NCBI GenBank assembly: GCA_018402445.1
Contig: JAGYIT010000017.1
Coordinates: 372,001 to 436,000 of the forward strand
DNA length: 64,000 bases
Source: Akkermansiaceae bacterium
Lineage (GTDB): Bacteria; Verrucomicrobiota; Verrucomicrobiia; Verrucomicrobiales; Akkermansiaceae
Direction: 5' to 3'
In this document: positions 1 through 8,900 of the stretch, piece by piece
Numbering within the stretch: position 1 is the first letter of the stretch
Layout: each line of letters starts with the position of its first letter
Notes under the pieces: generated by a model
The model's input: the letters and a program-made list of their open reading frames with translations, nothing else
The model's database searches: none
Told to the model about the DNA's origin: nothing
Program-made: the position numbers and the translations under genes

Positions 1-38
1 CGGTTTAACCTCGAATCTAACAACAAAGGAATCTTCGT

Positions 39-221
39 CTAGTTTGCCTCGGTCAGGCTTCTGAGGATTTTCTTGGCGAGGATTTCGTTGATCTCGCGGT
101 GTCTGGGGACGGGTTCGGAACGTCCGGTGACGGGGTTGTGATAAATGTCATGGCGACCTCCATGCCGTAGCAGCTCGCAGCCGCCGATTTCCAGCCGCTT
201 CACCAGATCGCGACGCTTCAT
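39..221 (-). CDS. hicA: HicA-type mRNA interferase toxin
   Basis: This 60-residue basic protein matches the small double-stranded-RNA-binding-like HicA/YcfA fold. An N-terminal Lys/Arg-rich helix is followed by the stretch G-C-E-L-L-R-H-G-G-R-H-D-I-Y, whose GG-x-H core (His24) corresponds to the catalytic histidine of the family, and then by H-R-E-I-N near the C-terminus. HicA toxins cleave mRNA and are neutralised by HicB. The gene overlaps the upstream hicB by four bases (ATGA at 218-221), so the two are translationally coupled in the antitoxin-then-toxin order. Family identification is by eye; toxicity is inferred from the family. Confidence 0.85.
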   Translation of the reverse strand: MKRRDLVKRLEIGGCELLRHGGRHDIYHNPVTGRSEPVPRHREINEILAKKILRSLTEAN

Positions 222-415
222 GCGGTTTCCACTTCAAGTTCGGCCACCTGCCGGATTCCGGGGATCGTTTTGTCCGCAAACATTCCGTAGAGATCCGCGA
301 GATTTTCCCTCAGTTCGGTAAGGCTTTCACCCTGCGTCCAATGATCGGGGTAATCGTTGAGGTAGCCGAGATACATGCCGTCCTTTTCGATCCAATGCGT
401 GATACCTACTTTCAT
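218..415 (-). CDS. hicB: HicB-like antitoxin
   Basis: Product of about 65 residues with the HicB partial-RNase-H-like pattern: short strand, I-E-K-D-G, Y-L-G-Y-L-N-D-Y, then T-Q-G-E-S-L-T-E-L-R-E-N-L. It is expected to bind and inhibit the HicA encoded just downstream. The frame stays open to 472, where it would overlap the end of panB, but family members begin right before the first strand, so I prefer the ATG at 413-415. No C-terminal DNA-binding domain is visible, so autoregulation, if any, would need another element. The gene follows panB closely and may be co-transcribed with it. Confidence 0.8.
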   Translation of the reverse strand: MKVGITHWIEKDGMYLGYLNDYPDHWTQGESLTELRENLADLYGMFADKTIPGIRQVAELEVETA

Positions 416-468
416 GGCTTTACGGATAGCATCGGCGGCATGGGGTGTCGATAGCGCTTGTGAATGGC

Positions 469-1242
469 TCAAAGGATCCGGCCACGCACACGGGAAGCAT
501 ACTTCATCGCGGCGGCAATGGTGGCTCCGGCGAGGTCAGCTTCCGGTTTTGCGAAGGGCGGCACAAACCAGGGGAAAGAACCGAGGAGATCGGTGAGGAC
601 GGCGATTTCTCCATCGCAGGTGCCCTCGCCGCAACCAATCCCGATGGTGGGTATGCGGATGGCGGCGGTGATTTCCCGCGAGGCGGAGGGAGTGACCGAC
701 TCCAGGATGATCGCAAAAACCCCCGCCGCGATGAGGGCTTCCGCGCCTTCGAGAAGGGCGCGGGTTTGCTCGGGGGTCTTGCCTTTTTTGTGATATCCGC
801 CCTCCTCAAGCACGCGCTGGGGCAGCATCCCGAGGTGGCCGCAGACGGGGATGCCGGCAGCAGTGATCGCGCGGACTTTCTCCGCTTGGCGGATGCCGCC
901 CTCCAGCTTCACGGCATCCGCTCCGGCGGCGGCGAGCTTGCGCGCGGTTTCCAAGGCCTGCTGCGGCGTGTCGTAGGTGTGGATGGGAAGATCGGCGATG
1001 ACCAGCGCCTTCGGCTGCGCACGGACGACGGCCTCAAGATGATGGAGGATGTGCGCGAGCGTAACGTGCGTGGTGTCCGGAAACCCGAGGACTACCATGC
1101 CCAGCGAATCGCCGACCAGCAGGATATCCGTGCCCGTCTCATCCAACAGCCTCGCGGTGGGATAATCGTAGCAGGTGAGCGCGGCGATGGGGCGGCTGCC
1201 TTTGCATCCCGCGATGGCGGCGGCTTTTTCCTGGGGGCTCAA
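469..1242 (-). CDS. panB: 3-methyl-2-oxobutanoate hydroxymethyltransferase
   Basis: PanB transfers a hydroxymethyl group from 5,10-methylenetetrahydrofolate to alpha-ketoisovalerate, giving ketopantoate, the first committed step of pantothenate (coenzyme A precursor) synthesis in the cytoplasm. The 257-residue protein has the usual TIM-barrel motifs. D45 in G-D-S-L-G, D84 in I-A-D-L-P, E114 in K-L-E-G-G and E181 in I-L-E-S fall at the same numbers as the Mg2+ and active-site acids of E. coli PanB. The only in-frame start at the expected place is TTG (1240-1242); no ATG or GTG lies upstream in frame and no clear Shine-Dalgarno is visible. The hicBA pair follows directly downstream. Confidence 0.96.
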   Translation of the reverse strand: MSPQEKAAAIAGCKGSRPIAALTCYDYPTARLLDETGTDILLVGDSLGMVVLGFPDTTHVTLAHILHHLEAVVRAQPKALVIADLPIHTYDTPQQALETARKLAAAGADAVKLEGGIRQAEKVRAITAAGIPVCGHLGMLPQRVLEEGGYHKKGKTPEQTRALLEGAEALIAAGVFAIILESVTPSASREITAAIRIPTIGIGCGEGTCDGEIAVLTDLLGSFPWFVPPFAKPEADLAGATIAAAMKYASRVRGRIL

Positions 1243-1267
1243 GGGATGGGTTTTTCTTGGTGAAATG

Positions 1268-1303
1268 AAAAAGCCTCCGGGGAGCGGTGCTCTGATCGGA
1301 GGC
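1268..1303 (-). terminator. Rho-independent terminator of tRNA-Glu
   Basis: On the minus strand a GCCTCCG/CGGAGGC stem (1273-1279 with 1297-1303) is followed by five T residues. It lies just 3' of tRNA-Glu and upstream of panB, so it probably ends the tRNA transcript. Confidence 0.7.
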
Positions 1304-1343
1304 TGGTTTTGCCATGAAATGCCTGCGTTTCTTTGGAAAACGA

Positions 1344-1418
1344 TGGCGACCCGTAAGGGAGTCGAACCCTTCTTGCCAGGATGAAAACCTGGAGTCCTAA
1401 CCGATAGACGAACGGGTC
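1344..1418 (-). tRNA. tRNA-Glu (anticodon TTC)
   Basis: A complete cloverleaf can be folded by hand: acceptor GACCCGT/ACGGGTC, discriminator G, and an encoded CCA at 1344-1346. The anticodon stem is CCAGG/CCTGG around the loop TTTTCAT, giving anticodon TTC. The T arm contains GGTTCGACTCC. The length is 75 nt including CCA. Confidence 0.97.
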
Positions 1419-1612
1419 GTTGGTCGCGGTGCGGGGGGCAAGAAAGCGGAGCACCGGAGGGCTTGCAAGGATTTTCTGCCAGTGCCGGAAAAATTTTCCA
1501 ATGCCCGCAAAGCCCCCTCTTCTCTTGTGTCTTGTGTCTCCCAGTCTTCCGTCTCTACGAGAGTTTGGCTTGATATGTGGGGATCGCCGTGCATTGTCGC
1601 GCCCCGCGAACC

Positions 1613-2908
1613 ATGGCATCCAACGTTTTCCAAGCACTCCCAGGCTTCCGGGACTTCACTCCCCGTGAATGCGCGGTGCGAAATTACCTGTTCGAGACCT
1701 GGCGTGGGGTCGCGCGTCGCTGCGGGTTTGTGGAGTATGAAACGCCCATCCTGGAGGACACCGCGCTTTATCTGAAAAAATCCGGCGGCGAGCTTTCCTC
1801 GCAGCTATTCCGTTTCGAGGATCAGGGTGGGCGCGATGTGACCTTGCGGCCGGAAGTGACTGCCTCGCTCGCCCGGATCGCGGCGGTGGAGCAGCGCCAG
1901 TATCCAAAACCGCTCAAGTGGTTTGAGATCGGCCAGTGCTTCCGCTATGAAAAGCCGCAGAAAGGCCGTGGCCGCGAGTTTCACCAGTTCAATGTGGATA
2001 TCCTCGGTGAGGCCGGCCCGGGAGCCGATGCGGAGCTGATCGCGCTGGCGATCGAGACGATGCTCTCCTTCGGTTTCGTGGCAGGTGATTTCGTGGTGCG
2101 CGTCTCCGACCGCAATGCATGGCTGAAATTCGCGGAAAGCAAGGATGTCGATGACGCGCGGATGGCGGAATTCCTCGGCCTCGTGGACAAGCTGGAGCGC
2201 GAGAAACCGGAAGTCCTCACCGCAAAGCTCGCGGCTTTCGGGATGACCTTGGAGGAGGTGAAAGCTTTTGTCGCGAATCCAGCGAACGCCTCTGAGGCCT
2301 ACGACGCGATCCGCGCGGATCTCACCGCCCGCGGCTTCGGCGCTTTCGTGGAGCTGGATCTCTCCATCGTCCGCGGACTCGCCTACTACACGGGTGTTGT
2401 TTTCGAGGTGTTCGATTCGAAAAAATCGATGCGCGCCGTCGCGGGCGGCGGGCGCTACGACACCTTGGTGAAAACGATTTCCGACGGCGCGGTGGACATG
2501 CCCGCCACGGGTTTCGCGATGGGCGATTACGTGATCCGCAACCTCATCGAGGAAACCACCCATGCCGCGATGCAGATGGAGGTGTGGCTCCAGCGCAACG
2601 CCGCAGGCTGCGAGGTTTATATGGTCGTGCCCGATGCGGCGCGCCGCGACGACGCGCTCAAACTCGTCACCGACCTGCGCCGCGCCGGGGTCTCCGTGGA
2701 TCTCCCGCTCTCCGATGCGAAGGTCCCCAAGCAATTCCAGGCCGCCGAGAAATGCGGCGCGAGGTTCGCTGTCGTCATCGGCCAGGAATTTCCGCAGGTG
2801 AAAATCAAGACCCTCTCCAGCCGCACCGAGGAGGAATGCGACGCCGCCTCGCTCGTGGAATGGATCAAACAACGCCTCACCGAACCCGACGGACCGCTTC
2901 TGGCATGA
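1613..2908 (+). CDS. hisS: Histidyl-tRNA synthetase
   Basis: Class II synthetase that charges tRNA-His with histidine. The 431-residue product starts at the ATG at 1613 (M-A-S-N-V-F-Q); the frame opens earlier with a GTG at 1577, but family members begin close to the F-R-D-F motif. Visible elements are motif 2 with R-Y-E-K-P-Q-K-G-R-G-R-E-F (about residue 111), the histidine A motif R-G-L-A-Y-Y-T-G (about 253), the G-G-G-R-Y-D motif, and a C-terminal anticodon-binding domain from about residue 335. It belongs to the group with a two-residue insertion in the motif 2 loop. It precedes aspS, a common pairing, here interrupted by the GxxExxY cassette. Confidence 0.97.
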   Translation: MASNVFQALPGFRDFTPRECAVRNYLFETWRGVARRCGFVEYETPILEDTALYLKKSGGELSSQLFRFEDQGGRDVTLRPEVTASLARIAAVEQRQYPKPLKWFEIGQCFRYEKPQKGRGREFHQFNVDILGEAGPGADAELIALAIETMLSFGFVAGDFVVRVSDRNAWLKFAESKDVDDARMAEFLGLVDKLEREKPEVLTAKLAAFGMTLEEVKAFVANPANASEAYDAIRADLTARGFGAFVELDLSIVRGLAYYTGVVFEVFDSKKSMRAVAGGGRYDTLVKTISDGAVDMPATGFAMGDYVIRNLIEETTHAAMQMEVWLQRNAAGCEVYMVVPDAARRDDALKLVTDLRRAGVSVDLPLSDAKVPKQFQAAEKCGARFAVVIGQEFPQVKIKTLSSRTEEECDAASLVEWIKQRLTEPDGPLLA

Positions 2909-2918
2909 AGAGGAAATT

Positions 2919-2950
2919 AACCGCAGATGGACGCAGATGAACGCAGATTA
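2919..2950 (+). repeat. Left inverted repeat of the GxxExxY cassette
   Basis: Tandem CGCAGAT units: AACCGCAGATGGACGCAGAT followed by GAACGCAGATTA. Positions 2919-2943 match the reverse complement of 3361-3385 at 24 of 25 bases. The start codon of the GxxExxY gene (2937) lies inside the repeat. Confidence 0.85.
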
Positions 2951-3344
2951 CCCATGCAAGGAGGAAACCGACACCATCATCGGTTGCGCGTTTGCCGTTT
3001 TGAATGATATAGGCCATGGTTATCACGAAAAGCCCTACGAAAATTCCATGGTCGTGGAGTTTGAGTATCGTGGTATCCCGTATCTTCAGCAACCCCGCTA
3101 CCCGATCATGTACCGTGACAAGCAGGTAGCGGAATACATTCCCGACCTGATCGCCTTTGGCAAGGTGATCATTGACACGAAAGTCATCGAGCGCATCACC
3201 GATCACGAAATCGGCCAAATGCTGAATTATCTCAAGACAACCGGATTGCCTGTCGGCCTCATCCTCAATTTCAAAAATTCCAAACTCGAATTCCGTCGGG
3301 TCATCGCCTCGACCCAAAATTTCATTCACCGCAAGCAGGATTAA
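2937..3344 (+). CDS. GxxExxY family protein
   Basis: The 135-residue protein carries the name-giving motif G-H-G-Y-H-E-K-P-Y-E near residue 25. It has a PD-(D/E)XK-like core (P-D-L-I-A-F-G with I-I-D-T-K-V-I-E), which suggests a small nuclease-like fold. Biological role unknown. Codons 1-5 (M-N-A-D-Y) come from the flanking repeat. The gene and its two inverted repeats sit between hisS and aspS as a self-contained unit, which suggests that the unit moved as a cassette. Confidence 0.88.
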   Translation: MNADYPCKEETDTIIGCAFAVLNDIGHGYHEKPYENSMVVEFEYRGIPYLQQPRYPIMYRDKQVAEYIPDLIAFGKVIIDTKVIERITDHEIGQMLNYLKTTGLPVGLILNFKNSKLEFRRVIASTQNFIHRKQD

Positions 3345-3360
3345 TCCAAGTCTTCATTCA

Positions 3361-3385
3361 CGTCCATCTGCGTCCATCTGCGGTT
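3361..3385 (-). repeat. Right inverted repeat of the GxxExxY cassette
   Basis: Inverted copy of the left repeat, with tandem CGTCCATCTG units ending in CGGTT. It lies 16 bp after the GxxExxY stop codon and 23 bp before the aspS start. Confidence 0.85.
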
Positions 3386-3407
3386 GGAATATTTTCCCTT
3401 CAAAAAC

Positions 3408-5190
3408 ATGCGCACACATCATTGCAACGAACTTAGCGAATCCCACATCGGCGAAACCGTCAGCCTGATCGGTTGGGTGAATTCCGCGCGCGACCACGGC
3501 GGCGTCATTTTCATCGACCTGCGCGACCGCGAGGGGCTGACACAATGCGTGTTCCGTCCGGAGGAGGATGCGACTGTTGCCGAGCTTTCGCACTACGCTG
3601 CGCGAGGAGGATGTGGTGCGCGTCACGGGAAAAGTCGCGAGGCGCCTTGAGGGTGCGGAGAACGACAAGATGGCCACAGGCACGGTCGAGATCGTGGCGA
3701 GTAAACTGGAGATCGTGAACAAGGCGGATGTGCTGCCCTTCCAACTCGATAAGGAGCTTTCCAACGAGGACATGCGGATGAAATACCGCTACCTCGACCT
3801 GCGCCGCCCGCGCATGGCGAAGAATATCCGCCAGCGCAGCAAGATCACCTCGGCCGCGCGCCGTTTCCTCGACGATTCCGGGTTCTTCGAGATCGAGACG
3901 CCCATCCTTTCCAACCCGACCCCCGAAGGCGCGCGCGATTTCCTCGTGCCGTCCCGCCTGAATCCAGGGAAATTCTACGCCCTTCCACAAGCACCGCAGC
4001 AATACAAGCAGCTGATGATGGTGGCCGGCTTGGAAAAATACTATCAGATCGCCCGCTGCTTCCGCGATGAGGATCTCCGCGCAGACCGCCAACCGGAGTT
4101 CACCCAGATTGACCTCGAAGCGAGCTTCATCGGGCAGGAAGATATTATCAAACTCGTGCAAGGCCTACTCGGCGCGATGTTCAAAGCCGGCCTCGGCATC
4201 GACATCCCTGCGGAATTCCCGCGCATGACCTATCGCGAGGCGATGGACATCTACGGCTCCGACAAGCCGGACACGCGCTTCGATATGAAAATTACCGACC
4301 TCGCCGACGTGTTCGGCGCGACGGAATTCAAGATTTTCCGCAGCATCCTAGATGGCGGTGGCGTCGTCCGCGCGATTAACGCGAAGGGCTTCGCGAGCAT
4401 CACGACGGGCCAGATGAACCGTCTCAACGAGATCGCCGTACAGGCGGGCTTGCCGGTGAAAAATCTCGCGTTCATCAAACTCGAAGGCGGCGAATACAAG
4501 AGCCCGCTGTGGAAAATTTTCACCGAAGAGGAGAAGGCGAACGTCACCTCGAAGATGGATCTCGCGGAGGGCGACATCGTCTTCTTCGCCGCCGGTTCGC
4601 GCGAAAGCGTTTCCACCATCCTTGGCCGCGTGCGCTCCGAATGCGCGGTGATGCAGGAGCTCAACAACGACCCGGGAAAATTCAATTTCCTCTGGGTCGT
4701 CGATTTCCCGCTGCTCGCCCAGGACGAGGAAAGCGGCCATTGGGTCGCCGTGCACCACCCCTTCACCCGCCCGCATCCGGATGATATCGGGCTGTTGGAA
4801 AAGGGCGATTACGCGAATGTCCGCGCCGTGGCGTATGACGTCGTTCTCAACGGCTACGAACTCGGCGGCGGCTCGATCCGGATTCATGAAAAGGATCTCC
4901 AGGCGAAGATGTTCGAGGTGCTCGGCGTCACTCCGGAGGAGCAGCAGATCAAGTTCGCGCACATCCTCGATGCCTTCCGCTTCGGCGCGCCTCCGCATGG
5001 AGGCCTTGCGCTCGGCCTCGACCGCATCGCGATGCTCGTGGCTGGCGAGGACAGCATCCGCGAGGTCATCGCGTTTCCGAAAAACAACAAGGGAGCCGAC
5101 CTCATGGCGCAAAGCCCCTGCGAGATCGGCATGAAGGAACTGCGCGAGGTTTACGTGCAGAGCACCTACAAGAAGAAGGCTGTGGAGTAG
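3408..5190 (+). CDS. aspS: Aspartyl-tRNA synthetase, frame interrupted by an apparent +1 shift near 3594
   Basis: Class II synthetase charging tRNA-Asp. The N-terminal OB-fold ([25 protein letters not shown]) reads in one frame from 3408. It runs into junk after A-E-L-S-H (codon 3591-3593), while [13 protein letters not shown] continues in the next frame from 3595. Skipping the T at 3594 restores a normal AspRS. The rest is intact: motif 2 R-C-F-R-D-E-D-L-R (about 4056-4082), the bacterial GAD insertion, motif 3 G-L-A-L-G-L-D-R (about 5005), and a normal C-terminus. No typical slippery site is seen, so a sequencing or assembly error in an essential gene is the simplest reading; a true mutation is possible. 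Confidence 0.9.
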
Positions 5191-5254
5191 TTTTTCCTGG
5201 AACCGTTCGAAAATCAGGCTTTCGCCCATGGGGTGAATCGTTTATATTCTGAAC

Positions 5255-5464
5255 GTGATTGTCCTTGAACACTCTCCGATTAGCTCGTCCCCCAAGGTCT
5301 TGGGTGGCGCGCTGGTTTTCACCGGAACGAGGGTGCCTGTGCAGACCTTGCTCGACTACCTCAACGACGGCTTTAGCCTTGGGGAGTTCATCGAGTTTTT
5401 TCCATCCGTAGCCCTGACGGACGCCGAGGAGTTTCTCCGGATGCTAGAACGGTCGTCCGGATGA
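5255..5464 (+). CDS. DUF433 antitoxin-like protein
   Basis: The 69-residue protein has the DUF433 pattern: P-K-V-L-G-G-A-L-V-F-T-G-T-R-V-P-V, then L-L-D-Y-L-N-D-G-F-S-L-G-E-F near the middle. Members are small helix-turn-helix-like proteins paired with DUF5615 PIN-like toxins. It starts with GTG (5255) and overlaps the next gene by four bases (ATGA, 5461-5464), so a two-gene toxin-antitoxin unit is very likely. Confidence 0.85.
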   Translation: MIVLEHSPISSSPKVLGGALVFTGTRVPVQTLLDYLNDGFSLGEFIEFFPSVALTDAEEFLRMLERSSG

Positions 5465-5784
5465 AAATCATTCTCGATGAGAACGTGCCATGGCCGCTGC
5501 GCCGGTTCCTGGCGGAACACGAGGTGACAAGCGTTCAACGCGAAGGTTTCGGAGGGTCTGAAAACGGCGAGCTGCTCAGTCTGCTGGATGGCAACTTCGA
5601 GATCTTTGTTCTCTGCGACAAGAACCTGAGGTATCAGCAGAACCTGGCAGGCCGAACCATTGCGATCATAGAGCTTCCGACAAACCGGTGGCCGTTGTTG
5701 GAACGGTTAAGGGAGAGTATTGCGCGCGCGGTGATGAACTCCTCCCCCGGAACCTATACGACCGTAGAAGATTCTCATGAGTAG
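5461..5784 (+). CDS. DUF5615 PIN-like toxin
   Basis: The 107-residue protein begins M-K-I-I-L-D-E-N-V-P, the N-terminal acid-bearing strand of the DUF5615/Mut7-C-type PIN-like fold. A second acidic strand, F-V-L-C-D-K-N-L, follows near residue 58. In this family such acids coordinate metal for RNA cleavage. It is coupled to the upstream DUF433 gene. The cellular target is unknown. Confidence 0.82.
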   Translation: MKIILDENVPWPLRRFLAEHEVTSVQREGFGGSENGELLSLLDGNFEIFVLCDKNLRYQQNLAGRTIAIIELPTNRWPLLERLRESIARAVMNSSPGTYTTVEDSHE

Positions 5785-5901
5785 GCTTCAAATCATGCCC
5801 GAATTTTTCACCGAAGCCACTTCGCGATAGGTAGATATTCACCTACTTCTACCCACGCATCTTCCTTTGGCATTTGCGGGTTGGTGGTCTAGTATCGCGC
5901 G

Positions 5902-8900
5902 GTGAGCGATGAGGAAGCCGATGTGAAACAGCCCCCCCGGAAACGCGCGGGATGCCTCCGCTGGCTTGGATGTATCACGCTGTTCGGGCTGCTGTTCCTC
6001 GCCATCACATTGGTTTGGCTGAACGGGCCGGGGATGCGCTGGCTAGGGCCGAAGGTGGCGGCGCATTTTTTGGAAAAGGCGGGGATGAGCGGCGACATGC
6101 GCCTGGGCGGGACACTGCTGGGCGGGGTGGAGGTCTATGATCTGGAGATCACTTCGGCGGAGGGCGCACTGGAGCGGGTGACGGTGGACAAACTGGTGAC
6201 GGATTACCGTTTCCGTGAAGTGATCATGGGCAAGGTGCGCGGGATTTCCGGCAAAGGCATCCATGTGGATCTGCGCATCGTGGAGTCGGTGGAAGAGGAG
6301 AAGAAACCCTTGGATTTCGCGGCGCTGGCGGAGACTCTGGGCACCGCACGGGAAACATTCATGCCTCTGGCTCTGAATCTTTCGGACATGAGCGTTTCCG
6401 CGGAAAACGAGGGAAAGCGCCTGGTGGAAATCACCGGAGCATCGCTTTCCCACAAGCCCGGCGACGAGCTTATCGAGCTGGCGGTGGGCACGATCACCGA
6501 TGCCTCCGGGCGGACTTTGCTTTCCCAGAAAGTGGCGATCCGTTGGGAAAAGGAAAAGCTGGCGCTGGGCAAGCTCGACCTGCTGCCGACGGTGGGCGTG
6601 CGGAATTTGGAACTGCTGCTGCCGGAGGACGGCGAGGTTTCCGCGAACGGATTAGTCCGGGTGCGCGGCGCGGTTTTCAAACTGGATGTCAGCGAGGGGA
6701 TCCGCGAGGTGCGGGTGGATCTAATGGAGGGCGAGCTGGACTTCGGCAATCCGCTCGCCGGGCTGGGCGTGGGTATGCCTCTGAAAGGGCGGCTTACCTC
6801 GCTGGCGGTCGAGGTCAGGGATGTGTTGCCGGATTGGCGGTTGGCGGTCGGGACAGGAGAGGCGTTCGTCGAGGGATTTTCCTACGATGGCTGGGACGTG
6901 CCCGAGGCCTCGGTGGGCGTCGTGATCGAGGAGGGGAAGTTTTCTACGAAGGTGGCTGGCCGGTCGTTCGATTCGGATGTCATGGTGGAGGGCGGAGGGG
7001 AGTTCGACCGCGCGGGGATCGAGACAGGGAATTTCGGGCTGGGGCGCATCGCCGGGAATCTCCGTATCGCGCACGCCGGGCGGGTGCTGCGGGCGCTGGA
7101 TGCGAAGCTGAACATGCCACAGGATTTCACGAAATTCCCCGACAGCGAGGTCTCGGGGAAATGGTTGGTGGATTTCGATGAGGACGGATTCGGCGGGGTC
7201 ACCGCAGATCTGATGATAGACGCGCGAGAAGCGGACGCCAGCTCGATACGGCTCGACGCCTCGTTCAAGGATGGAGTAGTCGGCGTGAAGCGGCTCGCCG
7301 CAGATGGGTTGGAACTTTCGGGGAAATACACGGTGGCAACGCAGGCCTATGAGGCGCGGCAGACGCTGGATCAGTTCGACAGCACAAGGATCGCGCCGTG
7401 GCTGGAGGGCGCGGGCATCGCCTTGTCGGGCGGCGGGGTGGTCTCGATGAAATGGGAAGGCAAGGGCACTCTAACAGAAATGAAGATGCGCGGCGAGATC
7501 ACGGATCTGGACGGGACATGGGTTCTAACAGGTGCCGACGGCACGCCGCGCCCCCCCGTTTCCGCGAAGGCGGCGAGGATCACCTACGACTGGCCGGGCA
7601 AGGCCGACATCAGCGGCCTAGTGGTGGAAACACAGGGACAGGCCGTGAAGCTCGACGCGAAGCTGGCCGAGACCCTCCTGACGCTGGAGAAATTCAGCTG
7701 GCTCGAGGGCGATGTGGAACTCGCCAAGGGACGCGGGACGCTGCCCATGCCGGAGGATTTCTCGAAGCTCGAGGACTTCCTCGCCAACGACACCCGCTGG
7801 CTCGATCTGACTCTGGACACGAAGACCCTGCCGCTCGCAAAGCTGCGGCCATGGATACTGGGACTCGAACAAATCGACGATAAGGCGACCGGCAAAATCG
7901 GCCTGAAAATCGCTGGCAGTCTCGCGAAACCGGAGGTCGATGCCCTCGTCGAGATCCGCGATGTGAGCGTGCCCGGCCGCAGCGAAATCCCGAAGACAGA
8001 TGTGACCGTGAAACTCACGGCGCAGGACGGACGCGCGGATATTTCCGCCGAGGCGGTGGCTGCGGATTACGCCCCGGCGACGTTCAAGGCGGAGATGGCT
8101 TTTCTGCCGAAAAAATGGGGGCGTGATCCCGCATCGCTGCTGGCGGAGGAGATCAAGGGCACGCTCGATCTGCCGCGTATCGAACTTTCCCGTTTCCAAT
8201 CCCTCATCCCCGGCGCGCTGGAGCTGGGCGGCGTCACGACGGGAAAAATGGAGGTCGCCGGAACGATCGGCGACCCGAAGATCGACGGCGGGTTGAATCT
8301 GAGCGGCGGGAAATTGCGGATGAAAGGCAATACCATCCCTGCGCTCGATGGCATCGCCTTCGATCTGAATGCCAACATGAAAACGGTCGCGATCAAAGGC
8401 ACGGTGGGCGACCTGGTGGGCGGTAGCGTCCGGATCGACGGCACGATGCAGGTTACCAACGCGGCGGGCAACGGCCTCGGTTCATTGGACGTGAGCGTGA
8501 AGGGCGTGGGACTGCCGCTAGTGCGGAACGAGTTCCTGATCCTCCGCGCGAACGCCGATCTGCGCGTCACCGGCACCATGGCAAACGCCCGCGTGAGCGG
8601 CGAGGTGGGCATCATCGACAGCGTGTTTTACAAGGACATCGAGCTGCTCCCCATCGGCATGCCCTTCCTTGGTCCCGCCGCCGCCTCATTGCCGAAGGTC
8701 GATGCCCCGGCGCGGATCGGTGGCGTTGTGCCCACCCCTTTCAATGAGTGGACGGCGGACATCGCGGTGAAAACCATCGACCCCATCTTGATCCGCGGGA
8801 ACCTGGGGCGGGGCAGTGTGGATGTGGGGCTGAGGGTTTCCGGAAAACTCGGCGACCCGAGGCCGGAGGGCAGGGTGCGCATTTCGGAGGCCGTGGCGCG

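Noticed and set aside
445..1263. Long plus-strand frame opposite panB
   Set aside because: It is antisense to a fully supported panB; composition (Gly/Asp/Arg-rich) is typical of shadow frames in GC-rich DNA.
1805..2872. Long minus-strand frame opposite hisS
   Set aside because: Shadow of hisS, with no recognisable motif and His/Glu-rich composition.
3408..5190. Programmed frameshift in aspS
   Set aside because: No slippery heptamer or downstream structure typical of recoding is apparent; an error or simple mutation is more likely.
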